The notes under the pieces: model-generated
Told to the model about the DNA's origin: nothing
What the model saw: only the letters and a program-made list of their open reading frames with translations
Databases searched by the model: none
Assembly: GCA_030527645.1 (NCBI GenBank)
Contig: JAUNAJ010000012.1
Span: forward strand, 1 to 64,000
Origin: Lachnospiraceae bacterium
GTDB taxonomy: Bacteria > Bacillota > Clostridia > Lachnospirales > Lachnospiraceae
Reading direction: 5' to 3'
DNA: 64,000 nt
Program-made: the position numbers and the translations under genes
In this document: in pieces, positions 7,189 to 15,749 of the stretch
Position numbering within the stretch: position 1 is the first letter of the stretch
How the letters are laid out: each line of letters starts with the position of its first letter

Positions 7189-7914
7189 TTACCACTGGTT
7201 TACATCAAAATCCCCTGCAATCTCCTGCATCTGCAGATCCGCCTTTGCCATCAGATCTGCGCATTCCTTCAGCTTTTTCTGTGTTTCTTCGGTAAAGCTG
7301 CGATCCTTTTTATAGCGAAGCTGATGCTCTGTGCTCGCCCAGAAGTTCATAGCAATGGTGCGGATCTGGATCTCCACTGTGATGTATTTTGTTGATTCGG
7401 CAAAATCTACCTCAGTTTTCACGATCATATGGAGACTGCGATAACCGTTTTCCTTTGGATTTCGAATGTAATCCTTTACCTGGATCACCTCGATTCCATG
7501 CTGGCGCACCAGCATTCTGGCAACAGCGTAGACATCCTCGATAAAGGGGCACACTACGCGGACTCCGGCGATATCATGAATGTTGTCCATGAGGGCGGAT
7601 GCGGTAAGAGGGAGTCCCAGCTTCTGCATCTTATGAAGGATGCTTTCCTTTGATTTGATCCGTCCGGAGATGGAGTCGATGGGATTCCGGTCATTGCTGA
7701 ATTCGAATTCTCCCTTTAAGGTGTTCAGCCTTGCTGTAATCTGCTGGATAGCAGCTTCGTGAACGTACATCAGCTGCCGATAATTTTTGTCAAAGTCCAG
7801 GCTCTGTTCAAGAATGGGCAGAAATATATTAAGATCCTCATAGGAAGATGTGTCCTCAGTCTGCAGTGCAACCTGTTCAACCTGCAGTTCAGTAGTTTCC
7901 AATTCGTATTTCAT
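7189..7914 (-). CDS. Small alarmone synthetase (GTP pyrophosphokinase family, RelQ/YjbM-like)
   Basis: The 241-residue protein has only the RelA/SpoT synthetase domain and no hydrolase or regulatory domains. Visible motifs are GRIKSKESILHKM, IHDIAGVRVVCPF, NGYRSLHMIV and VEIQIRTIAMNFWASTEHQL, which bind GTP and the pyrophosphate donor ATP. Such proteins make (p)ppGpp in response to transcriptional cues rather than ribosome stalling. The C-terminal coil (EETQKKLKECADLMAK) fits the tetramerisation helix of the RelQ group. A GGAGG ribosome site precedes the ATG. It appears to be transcribed alone. Confidence 0.88.
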   Translation of the reverse strand: MKYELETTELQVEQVALQTEDTSSYEDLNIFLPILEQSLDFDKNYRQLMYVHEAAIQQITARLNTLKGEFEFSNDRNPIDSISGRIKSKESILHKMQKLGLPLTASALMDNIHDIAGVRVVCPFIEDVYAVARMLVRQHGIEVIQVKDYIRNPKENGYRSLHMIVKTEVDFAESTKYITVEIQIRTIAMNFWASTEHQLRYKKDRSFTEETQKKLKECADLMAKADLQMQEIAGDFDVNQW

Positions 7915-8139
7915 TTAATAAAGCCTCCATTGCGGCATTTGATTTTTGACAGGATCCAATCTGAAAGACAGATCGTTTTCCATGGACGGCACCATGGATT
8001 GATACAGATACTGAATTTATGGAATGCGTCTTGAATGATTGCCGCTGTGAGTAGTATTATACCGTATCTATTCTTAAGAAGAACCTAAAAAAAATGAAAG
8101 TTTTCTTAATTGCAGCAGAAGAGTTGAATGCAAATATTT

Positions 8140-9072
8140 TCAGTACAGTGCCTCAATAATCTTTTTATACAGCGTATCCCGCTTCCTGAGAACCTCCTGA
8201 TCCCTGCCATCCCTGTAATCATAGATTCCCTTACCGGTTTTCACCCCGTAATCTCCATTCTTATAACAATCCCGGATCAGCTTCTGCGGTTCGGTAGCAT
8301 TGGAAAGATCTGCATTCAGATATTCACTGATGTGATAGAAGATATCCAGACCGCCAAGGTCTGCCACCTCAAAGGGACCCAGAGCAGCATAGCGGAAACC
8401 AAGACCGTACTTCATGGCGGCGTCCACATCCTCCGGATCTGCAATTCCACGTTCCACGATTTCCATACATTCCCGAAGAATAGCATACTGGATGCGGTTG
8501 GCTATAAAGCCGGGGGCGTCCTTTTTGCATAGAACAGGCTTCTTGTTCAGATGCAGAGCGACCTCTCTCACAAGCGCAGTACTTCTGTCATCGGTCTCAT
8601 CTCCCCGGATAATCTCAATCAGAGGCACCAGATGAGGTGGATTGAACCAGTGCATGCCAAGAAAGCGGTTTCTGCCCTTTACCCGTTCGGAAATTGCGTT
8701 GATAGACAGACCGGAGGTGTTGGTGGCAAGTACACAGTCATCTGAAACAACCTGAGAGATCTGCTCCCAGTAATTCTGCTTGATCTCCAGGTTCTCCGCA
8801 ATGGATTCAACGATCAGATCACGATCCCTGAAGCAGCCGGGGTCCATGGAAAACTTGATTCGGCTGAGCAGATCTTCAGCCTCCTGTTCTGTAATACTGC
8901 CGGATTCTATATCTGAGGAGAGAGCGGTGCGAATGTTTTCCTCTGCCCGCTCTGCGGATGCAAAACTTCTTACATGCACCACTGTATCAAAACCATTTTT
9001 TACAAAAATCAGAGCCATGCTGGAACTCATGGTTCCTGCACCGGCGATTCCTATTTTTATTGTATCGTTCAT
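8140..9072 (-). CDS. 3-hydroxyacyl-CoA dehydrogenase family protein
   Basis: The 310-residue protein opens with a Rossmann NAD site (IKIGIAGAGTMSSSMALIF) in which the usual GxGxMG is GAGTMS. It then has LIVESIAENLEIK, NTSGLSINAISE and FLGMHWFNPPHLVPLIEI, with the C-terminal domain starting KDAPGFIANRIQ. This is the layout of 3-hydroxybutyryl-CoA and related L-hydroxy-acid dehydrogenases. No thiolase or crotonase is nearby, so the substrate could be another 3-hydroxy acid, perhaps linked to the adjacent GntR-controlled hydro-lyase. The ATG at 9072 has GGAG upstream and is preferred to the one 4 codons earlier. Confidence 0.82.
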   Translation of the reverse strand: MNDTIKIGIAGAGTMSSSMALIFVKNGFDTVVHVRSFASAERAEENIRTALSSDIESGSITEQEAEDLLSRIKFSMDPGCFRDRDLIVESIAENLEIKQNYWEQISQVVSDDCVLATNTSGLSINAISERVKGRNRFLGMHWFNPPHLVPLIEIIRGDETDDRSTALVREVALHLNKKPVLCKKDAPGFIANRIQYAILRECMEIVERGIADPEDVDAAMKYGLGFRYAALGPFEVADLGGLDIFYHISEYLNADLSNATEPQKLIRDCYKNGDYGVKTGKGIYDYRDGRDQEVLRKRDTLYKKIIEALY

Positions 9073-9118
9073 GAAAATCTCCATTCCAACGTTTTAAAGT
9101 TTTTCTAACACAGTACCT

Positions 9119-9763
9119 CTATAGTTTGTCCCGGATTCCCGCCAGAATGTTGTCCCTGCTTCTGGTGATGTGACCAGCCATCACAGAGCGGGCCTGTTCC
9201 GCGTTACCCTTTGCAATAGTTTCCAGAAGTTCAATATGTTCATCAATGGACTTCTGAAAATGCTCTTTCTCGGAATTCTTTTTCCCGATACTGGGACCGT
9301 TCCAGAGACTCTGAAGAATATTTGTAAGCCGTTCATTTCCTGCGGCTGTCCAAATTGCCATATGAATCTGCTGATTCAGTTCGATATATTCCTCTTTATC
9401 TGTATCATCCAGATATTCCTTCATAAAACGTGAACGGTTCAGCAGAGTCTTTACATCCATTCCATTTTGTGCAGCTTTTGCAGCTGCTTCACCTTCCAGA
9501 AGAATCCTTACTTCGAAATGATCAAGGACAAATTTTTCATCAATGACACGAACAATGGCGCCCTTATTCATGCGAAGCTCGATCAACCCTTCGGAAGCAA
9601 GAGTCTGAAATGCCTCCCTGACTGGAGTCCGGCTGATTCCCAGCTTCTCAGAAACGTCTACCAGACTAAGTTCTTGTCCACCCTGATATTCACCGGATAG
9701 GATTGCCTTTCTCAATATAGATGTGATCTGTACCCTGGCGGGCATTAATTCAACAGACTGCAT
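9119..9763 (-). CDS. GntR family transcription regulator (FadR/FCD subgroup)
   Basis: The 214-residue protein has an N-terminal winged helix (LRKAILSGEYQGGQELSLVD, then LGISRTPVREAFQTLASEGL) and an all-helical FCD effector domain with the metal-type His in LNQQIHMAIW and later DEHIELLETI and MAGHITRS. FCD regulators usually sense carboxylic acids. AGGAGGTGG precedes the ATG at 9763; the frame runs further upstream only by chance. It is divergent from the LeuCD-type operon, with two perfect palindromes in between, so it probably represses that operon and perhaps itself. Confidence 0.88.
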   Translation of the reverse strand: MQSVELMPARVQITSILRKAILSGEYQGGQELSLVDVSEKLGISRTPVREAFQTLASEGLIELRMNKGAIVRVIDEKFVLDHFEVRILLEGEAAAKAAQNGMDVKTLLNRSRFMKEYLDDTDKEEYIELNQQIHMAIWTAAGNERLTNILQSLWNGPSIGKKNSEKEHFQKSIDEHIELLETIAKGNAEQARSVMAGHITRSRDNILAGIRDKL

Positions 9764-9894
9764 GTTCTGTCCACCTCCTGTGTTTTTTTGCGTGTCATAT
9801 ATAATTTCAGTCAAAAGTCCCTGACTCAATAGATGGCGCTTAATAAAAAAGCTCGTTTCTATAGTATAGCATAAAAAAAATGAAAAGATATATC

Positions 9895-9923
9895 TTGACA
9901 AAATTCGAAATATCGTATACGAT
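9895..9923 (+). promoter_or_regulatory. Sigma-A type promoter of the hydro-lyase operon
   Basis: TTGACA (9895-9900) is followed after 17 nt by TACGAT (9918-9923). The -10 element lies inside the first palindromic operator, so bound regulator would block polymerase. Confidence 0.6.
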
Positions 9924-9958
9924 ATCACCACAAACAAATCGTATACGATATACGATAT
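9910..9958. promoter_or_regulatory. Double palindromic operator, probably for the GntR regulator
   Basis: ATATCGTATACGATAT (9910-9925) is a perfect 16-bp palindrome. A second copy, ATCGTATACGAT (9938-9949), follows at a centre-to-centre spacing of 26 bp and continues into another half-site, ATACGATAT, ending at 9958. Such AT-rich sites centred on GTATAC are typical of GntR/FCD operators. They sit between the divergent regulator and enzyme genes. Confidence 0.75.
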
Positions 9959-10073
9959 GCAAAATACATGATAAATTATATTTGTGAACATGAAAAGCAG
10001 CATTGCGATTGTAAAGCAGCATTTGCTTTGTGATGATTGGATTGTCACAGTATCCACATGAAAGGAGAACAGT

Positions 10074-11345
10074 ATGCACGCAATTGAAAAGATTCTGGCA
10101 AAAAACAGCGGATGTGAGCGGGTAACAGCGGGAGAAATTGTAACAGCAAAGGTGGATTTTGCAGAGATCAATGACCTGTATCTGCAGACCGTCTATTCAT
10201 TCTACGAGATGGGAGGCGAAAAGGTATGGGATTCCACCAGATGTGCATTTGTCTTTGATCATTATGCTCCGGCACCGGATATCAAGAGCGCTGCCAATCA
10301 TAAGGAGATGCGTGAGTTTGCACAGAAGAATAATCTGAAATATCACTTTGATACACACTGTGGTGTCTGCCATCAGGTAATGCCTGAAGCCGGAGTGATC
10401 TATCCGGGCATGATTGTAGTTGCAACAGACAGTCACACGACAACCCACGGAGCTTTCGGTGCCATGGGAACCGGCTGCGGAGCAACAGATATGGCAACGA
10501 TCCTGATGACCGGAGAACTGTGGTTCCGTGTACCTGAGATTATTGAAGTACGTCTTGAGGGAGAGGCAAAGCCGGGAGTGTATCCCAAGGATGTGATCCT
10601 AGAGGTTCTTGGCAGGATAAAAGCAGACGGTGCAGTATACAAGGCCATCGATTTTACAGGAAGCTACGTAGAAAATCTGAACGTAGCCGGCAGAATGGTC
10701 GTCTGCAACATGGCTGTGGAAATGGGAGCGAAGACTGCGTACATGCAGCCCAATGAGGATGTACTGCAGTATGTAAAGGAAAGAGCAGAAAGACCGTTCG
10801 AGGTGCAGACAACAGATCCCGATTTCAAATATGAGGAAAGTTTTGTGTTTGATGTGTCTGCAATTGAGCCGAATCTGTCATGCCCTCACAGCGTAGACAA
10901 TGTATACCCACTGTCTGAAGTAGTGAAGGATGGTGACGTGATATTGAATCAGGGATACATCGGAAGCTGTACAGGAGGAAGAGAAGAGGATCTGGAAGCA
11001 GCTGCACGGATTCTGAAGGGAAAACACATTCCTCCCTATACACGTCTTGTTGTGGTGCCTGCTTCCTCTGAGGTGATGCTTTCATGCATGGAAAAAGGAA
11101 TTATCCAGGATCTGATGAGTGCCGGTGCAACTATCACATCACCTGGTTGTGGTGCATGTCTCGGCGCACATGAAGGAATTCTCTCTCCCGGTGAGGTCTG
11201 CATCAGCAGTACCAACCGTAATTTTCCGGGACGCATGGGATCCAATCAGGCGAAAATCTATCTGGCAAGTCCTGCGACGGTTGCAGCCAGCATATTAAAC
11301 GGAAAGATTACAGACCCGAGACAGTATTTGGATGAGCTGAAATAA
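10074..11345 (+). CDS. Aconitase-superfamily hydro-lyase, large subunit (LeuC/DmdA/HACN type)
   Basis: The 423-residue protein is the large subunit of a two-chain dehydratase. It shows VFDHYAPAPD, HCGVCHQVMPE, ATDSHTTTHGAFGAMGTG and the three [4Fe-4S] cysteines: one in GSCTGGREEDL and two in SPGCGACLGAHEG. The length and motifs fit the LeuC-like group that includes isopropylmalate, citramalate, dimethylmalate and maleate (de)hydratases. No leuA or leuB is adjacent. The setting beside GntR, malic enzyme and malate-type transporters argues for organic-acid breakdown rather than leucine synthesis, which is inference. The ribosome site is AAGGAGA. Confidence 0.9.
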   Translation: MHAIEKILAKNSGCERVTAGEIVTAKVDFAEINDLYLQTVYSFYEMGGEKVWDSTRCAFVFDHYAPAPDIKSAANHKEMREFAQKNNLKYHFDTHCGVCHQVMPEAGVIYPGMIVVATDSHTTTHGAFGAMGTGCGATDMATILMTGELWFRVPEIIEVRLEGEAKPGVYPKDVILEVLGRIKADGAVYKAIDFTGSYVENLNVAGRMVVCNMAVEMGAKTAYMQPNEDVLQYVKERAERPFEVQTTDPDFKYEESFVFDVSAIEPNLSCPHSVDNVYPLSEVVKDGDVILNQGYIGSCTGGREEDLEAAARILKGKHIPPYTRLVVVPASSEVMLSCMEKGIIQDLMSAGATITSPGCGACLGAHEGILSPGEVCISSTNRNFPGRMGSNQAKIYLASPATVAASILNGKITDPRQYLDELK

Positions 11346-11358
11346 GGAGGAACTTCTC

Positions 11359-11871
11359 ATGGAAACAAGAATTACAGGAAAAACAATTGTTGTTGGTAAA
11401 AATATTGATACGGATCAGATCTACCCCGGAAGATTTCTGGCAATCACAGATCCAAAAGAGATCGGAAGCCATTGTCTCAGTGGCGTTGATGAGTCGATAG
11501 CCCAGAATTTTCCAAAAGGCGGCATTGTCGTAGCACGCACCAATTTCGGCTGCGGATCCAGTCGTGAGCATGCACCTATAGCGTTGATCAATATGGGGGC
11601 GGCTGCAGTAGTGGCAGAGTCATTTGCAAGAATCTTCTACCGTAATGCGACAAATCTGGGTCTTCCGCTGATCGTCTGCAAAGGAATCGGCAGCGAGGTA
11701 GAGGCAGGCAATACGGTTACGGTGGATATCAAAGCCGGAACCGTAACCGTCGAAGAGACCGGTAAGGTGTATCCCTGCGATCAGCTGGGGGAGCAGGCAT
11801 TGATGATCCTGGAGGCAGGAGGAATCAAGCCTCTTATGAGAAAACGAATGAAAGAAAAGAAACAGCAGTGA
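11359..11871 (+). CDS. Aconitase-superfamily hydro-lyase, small subunit (LeuD/DmdB type)
   Basis: The 170-residue swivel-domain subunit has NIDTDQIYPGRFL, the substrate-contact loop NFGCGSSREHAPIAL and ESFARIFYRNATNLGLPLI, all diagnostic for LeuD-like chains. It starts 13 nt after the large-subunit stop with AAGGAGGAAC ahead of it, so the two chains are co-transcribed and form the active heterodimer. Its gene converges with the response regulator gene, leaving only about 10 bp between stops. Confidence 0.9.
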   Translation: METRITGKTIVVGKNIDTDQIYPGRFLAITDPKEIGSHCLSGVDESIAQNFPKGGIVVARTNFGCGSSREHAPIALINMGAAAVVAESFARIFYRNATNLGLPLIVCKGIGSEVEAGNTVTVDIKAGTVTVEETGKVYPCDQLGEQALMILEAGGIKPLMRKRMKEKKQQ

Positions 11872-11880
11872 AACGTACGA

Positions 11881-12561
11881 TTAGTTTTTATACTTATACC
11901 GGATTGACGGTCTGCCGCCGGTGCTATAGTCGATCTCACTGACCAATGCTCCGGTATCCATCAGGTAGTTTACGTATCTTCGCACGGTAATACGGGACAG
12001 ACCGATCCGCTTTGCGATCTCATCATTCGTCAGATATTCATCCGGATGCAGCAGAAAATAATCTCTAACCAGCTCCAGGGTCTTTTTCTGAAGTCCCTTT
12101 TCGAGAATAGCGGCATTGGAGGATGCGGACTGCTGCAAAGCCAGAAGACGATCGATTTCGCTCTGATCCAGAGAGTCGCCGCTGTGAAGAACTTCTTTTC
12201 TTTTCAGGAATCTGTTGATTGCCTCCTGAAAGCGTTCATAGGTAAATGGTTTGATCAGATAATCCACCGCACCGAGCCGCATGCAGGAGGTAATGTTTTC
12301 TGTCTGATTTGCCGCAGTGATCATGATAAAATCCAGCTGCAGATGTTCCCTGCGGCAGCCGCGGATCAGTTCCAGGCCATTCATGACCGGCATATAATAG
12401 TCGGCAATGGCGAGATCCACCGGATTCTTCAGACAGTAGTCCAGAGCTTCCTGACCGTTGTGAAAGGTTCCGATTAACTCCAGCTGAGGATTTCCGGACA
12501 GATACTGTTTGTTAATGGAGGCAACCATAGGGTCATCCTCTACAATAATTGTTTTGTACAT
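11881..12561 (-). CDS. Response regulator of the DcuR/CitB/MalR family
   Basis: The 226-residue protein has a receiver domain (VEDDPMVASINK, phospho-acceptor Asp54 in AIADYYMPVMNG, Lys in YLIKPF) and a C-terminal helix-turn-helix (LTNDEIAKRIGLSRITVRRY) characteristic of the citrate/C4-dicarboxylate regulators. A matching sensor kinase is encoded at 16318-17910, separated by the malic enzyme and transporter genes. Its likely targets are those genes, whose upstream region carries tandem AAACTTTC repeats. A gene order with the pair split is less usual than a joined kinase-regulator operon. Confidence 0.9.
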   Translation of the reverse strand: MYKTIIVEDDPMVASINKQYLSGNPQLELIGTFHNGQEALDYCLKNPVDLAIADYYMPVMNGLELIRGCRREHLQLDFIMITAANQTENITSCMRLGAVDYLIKPFTYERFQEAINRFLKRKEVLHSGDSLDQSEIDRLLALQQSASSNAAILEKGLQKKTLELVRDYFLLHPDEYLTNDEIAKRIGLSRITVRRYVNYLMDTGALVSEIDYSTGGRPSIRYKYKN

Positions 12562-12730
12562 ACACTCAAATCCAATCTGTGCATTGCGAAGCTCGATTTG
12601 AACACCTGATGCACGGTAAAGTCTGCTGTCACGCCCCTGTTCATTTTCGACCGTTGGTTCGGATATGAACAGGGGCTTTTGTGTTATTTTATATGATTCC
12701 TAGCAGTTATTACAACCTGTTTTGTGAACA
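12562..12730. other. Leader side of the regulator/malic enzyme gap, with a terminator-like hairpin
   Basis: GCCCCTGTTCA (12633-12643) pairs with TGAACAGGGGC (12666-12676) and is followed by TTTTGTGTTATTTT on the + strand. It looks like an intrinsic terminator, although no + strand gene lies directly upstream. It may stop transcription running through from the hydro-lyase operon past the antisense regulator gene, or end a short RNA. Confidence 0.55.
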
Positions 12731-12800
12731 AAAGTTACAAAAGTCTTTTTAAACTTTCAAAAACTTTCCAATTTTGACAACTTACTATAAGATAAACTCA
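12731..12800 (+). promoter_or_regulatory. Promoter region of malic enzyme with tandem AAACTTTC repeats
   Basis: AAACTTTCAA (12751-12760) is directly followed by AAACTTTCCA (12761-12770), a 10-bp period that places both on one face of the helix. TATAAG (12786-12791) follows as a -10 candidate, while the TTGACA at 12774 is too close to serve as its -35. This is what an activator-dependent promoter of a CitB/DcuR-type regulator could look like. Binding is inferred, not shown. Confidence 0.45.
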
Positions 12801-12907
12801 TCTTTTATGTGAAACATACACGATACATATCAACCGGACGGCAGCGGATTCTGCCGGAGACAATCATATGAGATGAAAAGAGAAAGAAGATCAGGGAGGG
12901 AAAACGA

Positions 12908-14080
12908 ATGGATTACGCAAAAGAGTCTTTAAGATTACATGGAGAATGGAAAGGTAAAATCGAAGTAGTAGCTACCTGTCCTGTAGAAACCAGCGAGGAC
13001 CTTTCACTGGCATACACCCCCGGTGTTGCACAGCCCTGTCTGGAGATCCAGAAGGATGTGGACAAGAGCTACGAGCTGACCCGCCGTCACAACCTGTGCG
13101 CTGTAGTTACAGACGGTACCGCGGTTCTTGGTCTGGGAGATATCGGACCTGAGGCAGGCATGCCTGTAATGGAAGGAAAATGTGTTCTCTTCAAAGCCTT
13201 CGGTGATGTGGATGCATTCCCTCTGTGTGTAAAATCCAAGGATGTTGACGAGATCGTTAACACCATCTATATGATCTCCGGAAGCTTCGGCGGCGTAAAT
13301 CTTGAGGATATCGCTGCTCCCCGCTGCTTCGAGATCGAGAGAAAGCTGAAAGAAAAATGTGACATTCCGATCTTCCACGACGATCAGCACGGAACCGCTG
13401 TTATCACTCTGGCGGGTCTGAAAAATGCTATGAGACTGACAGGAAAGAAACTGGATGAGATCAAGGTTGTTACCTCCGGTGCAGGTGCAGCAGCAATCTC
13501 CATCGTAAAACTTCTTCTTTCCGCAGGTGTAAAGCATGTGACCATGTGCGACCGTAAGGGTGCCATCTACAAAGGACGTGATGGTCTGAACTGGATCAAA
13601 GAGGAGATGGCTGAGGTTACAAACCTGGAGAAAAAAGCAGGCTCTCTGGCTGATATGCTGGTAGGTGCTGATGTATTCATCGGTGTATCCGCTCCGGGAA
13701 CCGTTACCACAGAGATGGTTAAGACTATGAACAAGGATGCGATCCTCTTTGCTTGTGCAAATCCTACACCGGAGATCTTCCCTGAGGATGCAAAGGCAGG
13801 CGGAGCAAGAGTAGTTGCAACAGGACGTTCCGATTTCCCGAACCAGGTAAACAACGTTCTGGCTTTCCCGGGAATCTTCCGCGGAACCTTTGACGTTCGT
13901 GCAAAGGATATCAACGAGGAGATGAAGGTAGCAGCTGCAGAGGCAATTGCCGGACTGATCTCCGATGAGGAGCTGAAAGATGACTATATCCTTCCGAAGG
14001 CATTTGATCCGAGAGTAGGTAAGGCAGTAGCAGCAGCAGTAGCTGAGGCGGCAAGAAAATCCGGAGTAGCAAGAATCTAA
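12908..14080 (+). CDS. NAD(P)-dependent malic enzyme
   Basis: The 390-residue protein is the short bacterial malic enzyme that converts malate to pyruvate and CO2. It has SLAYTPGVAQPC, the Tyr/Lys region TDGTAVLGLGDIGPEAGMPV, EGKCVLFKAF, the metal site in DIPIFHDDQHGTA and the Rossmann stretch VVTSGAGAAAISIVKLL. There is no phosphotransacetylase-like extension. A strong AGGGAGG precedes the ATG. It is followed after 38 nt by a CCS transporter, which suggests a malate uptake and oxidation operon feeding the pyruvate:ferredoxin oxidoreductase. Confidence 0.92.
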   Translation: MDYAKESLRLHGEWKGKIEVVATCPVETSEDLSLAYTPGVAQPCLEIQKDVDKSYELTRRHNLCAVVTDGTAVLGLGDIGPEAGMPVMEGKCVLFKAFGDVDAFPLCVKSKDVDEIVNTIYMISGSFGGVNLEDIAAPRCFEIERKLKEKCDIPIFHDDQHGTAVITLAGLKNAMRLTGKKLDEIKVVTSGAGAAAISIVKLLLSAGVKHVTMCDRKGAIYKGRDGLNWIKEEMAEVTNLEKKAGSLADMLVGADVFIGVSAPGTVTTEMVKTMNKDAILFACANPTPEIFPEDAKAGGARVVATGRSDFPNQVNNVLAFPGIFRGTFDVRAKDINEEMKVAAAEAIAGLISDEELKDDYILPKAFDPRVGKAVAAAVAEAARKSGVARI

Positions 14081-14118
14081 AAAACAAGGATATAGAGAGG
14101 GAAAAGAGGGGAAAACGA

Positions 14119-15510
14119 ATGGCAAAGGAAAAAAAGGGCTTTACAATGTTTAATCTGCCGCTGCCGGTATTTGCGGTATGTACCGTAGTGGTTCTGCTTG
14201 CAACCTATATGGGCGTGCTTCCTGTGGGAATGGGCGGCTGCTTTGTATTTATGATCGTAGTAGGTGAGATTCTGAGTGAGATCGGAAATCGCACACCGAT
14301 CATCCGTTCCTATCTGGGCGGCGGCGCAGTAGTTGTAATCTTCGGATCTGCACTGCTGGTATACTTTAACCTGATTCCGGCAGCAACAGAGGTGCTGGAA
14401 GACGGAACGACACTTTATAATATGTCTCTGATGAAGGATCTGGATCTGGTCGGTTCCATTAATTCCTTCTTCAAACCTACAGGAGCATTCCTTGACTGGT
14501 ATATCGCTGCACTGATCACGGGATCTATTCTCGGAATGAACCGCAAGCTTCTGATGAAAGCGGCTGCACGTTACTTCCCGGCCATCTTCGGAGGACTGAT
14601 CCTTGCATTTTCAGGTGTAACGCTTCTCGGTGCTGTTTCCGGCTTTGGTGCCATCAAAGCACTGCTTCTGATCGGACTCCCGATCATGGGAGGCGGAATG
14701 GGTGCAGGTGCAACACCTCTGTCCAAAATCTTTGAAAGTGCAGGAACTATGAGTGCGGCAGAGGCGATCTCTATCATGTCTCCTGCAGTAGCGATCGGTA
14801 ATGCTATTTCTATCGTAATTGCCGGCATTATCACAAAGGTTATGACCGGTAAGAACTGGAATGGTCAGGGCAAGCTGATGCAGAGCGGAACGATCGATGC
14901 AAAGGAGCTGGAGACAACTCCTGAGATGCAGGCAAAGAGAGACAATATCTCCTTTACAAATCTCGGAATCGGTCTTCTTGTATCCGGTACCTTCTTTGCA
15001 TGGGGCTACATCTGCAGCAGCGTATGGACCATGCTTGTACCATCTGTAACGATCCATGCATATGCATTTATGATCATTACTGTAGCAGTTTTCAAAATTG
15101 GCGGATTCCTGCCGGAGTCCATTGAGATTGCATGCTATCAGTGGTTCCAGTTCATCATGAAAAACCTTACAAACGTTCTTCTGATGGGTATTGGAATCTG
15201 TTACCTGAACATCGGACAGGTGATCGAAAGCTTCTCACTGATCTATCTGCTCCTCTGCGGAGTTACCTGCCTCGGTGCATTCTTCGGATCAGCTCTGATC
15301 GGAAAACTGGTTGGATTTTATCCTGTTGAGGCAGGAATCACAGCCGGTCTCTGTATGGCTAACATGGGTGGAACCGGAGATGTTGCAGTTCTTTCAGCTG
15401 CAGATCGTATGGAGCTGATGCCATTCGCTCAGATCTCCTCAAGACTTGGCGGCGCAGTGATCCTTCTTCTGGGAAGTCTAATGCTGTCAGTAATGGGCGG
15501 AATGCTGTAA
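14119..15510 (+). CDS. 2-hydroxycarboxylate transporter (CCS family, CitS/MaeN/CimH-like)
   Basis: The 463-residue membrane protein has about a dozen hydrophobic segments and the two family hairpin motifs GGGMGAGATPLS (centre) and NMGGTGDVAVL (near the end), with FYPVEAGITAGLC between them and the C-terminus. CCS proteins import malate, citrate or related 2-hydroxy acids with sodium or protons, or exchange them for fermentation products. Linkage to malic enzyme favours malate. Its own AGAGGGG ribosome site precedes the ATG. Confidence 0.9.
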   Translation: MAKEKKGFTMFNLPLPVFAVCTVVVLLATYMGVLPVGMGGCFVFMIVVGEILSEIGNRTPIIRSYLGGGAVVVIFGSALLVYFNLIPAATEVLEDGTTLYNMSLMKDLDLVGSINSFFKPTGAFLDWYIAALITGSILGMNRKLLMKAAARYFPAIFGGLILAFSGVTLLGAVSGFGAIKALLLIGLPIMGGGMGAGATPLSKIFESAGTMSAAEAISIMSPAVAIGNAISIVIAGIITKVMTGKNWNGQGKLMQSGTIDAKELETTPEMQAKRDNISFTNLGIGLLVSGTFFAWGYICSSVWTMLVPSVTIHAYAFMIITVAVFKIGGFLPESIEIACYQWFQFIMKNLTNVLLMGIGICYLNIGQVIESFSLIYLLLCGVTCLGAFFGSALIGKLVGFYPVEAGITAGLCMANMGGTGDVAVLSAADRMELMPFAQISSRLGGAVILLLGSLMLSVMGGML

Positions 15511-15550
15511 TCTGATCCAACGATCGAGTAAACAGTTACTCTTAGCCATA

Positions 15551-15587
15551 GCTCCCCCGGAGACACTGCTGTCCCGGGGGAGCATTT
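15551..15587 (+). terminator. Terminator after the malic enzyme-transporter operon
   Basis: GCTCCCCCGG (15551-15560) pairs with CCGGGGGAGC (ending at 15583) around a 12-13 nt loop and is followed by ATTTTGA. The U-run is short but the stem is strong. Confidence 0.7.
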
Positions 15588-15590
15588 TGA

Positions 15591-15669
15591 GCTTTGCAAA
15601 CAACGGGCCACTTGGACATGCAAGCATGTCCAAGTGGCGGCTGTCACGGTAACTTGCATGCAGCAAAGC
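15591..15669. repeat. Short repeat element with internal perfect hairpin (GCAAACAACG family)
   Basis: The stretch begins GCTTTGCAAACAACGGG and ends GCAAAGC, a short inverted end. Inside, CCACTTGGACATGC and GCATGTCCAAGTGG (15608-15637) form a perfect hairpin with a 2-nt loop. Related starts occur at 27620 (GCAAACAACGAGCCATGC) and 31801 (GCAATAACAAGCTATGC). Confidence 0.55.
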
Positions 15670-15749
15670 GGAATACGAAAGTCCGCTTTACAAGAAGTAT
15701 GTATGGAAATTGCAATGAATATGCCGGTTCGGCAGAATGGAGGTAAAGA

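Noticed and set aside
13004-14125. Long - strand frame opposite the malic enzyme
   Set aside because: It is antisense to a clearly recognisable enzyme, rich in Cys/Ser/Leu without a family pattern, and has no ribosome site.
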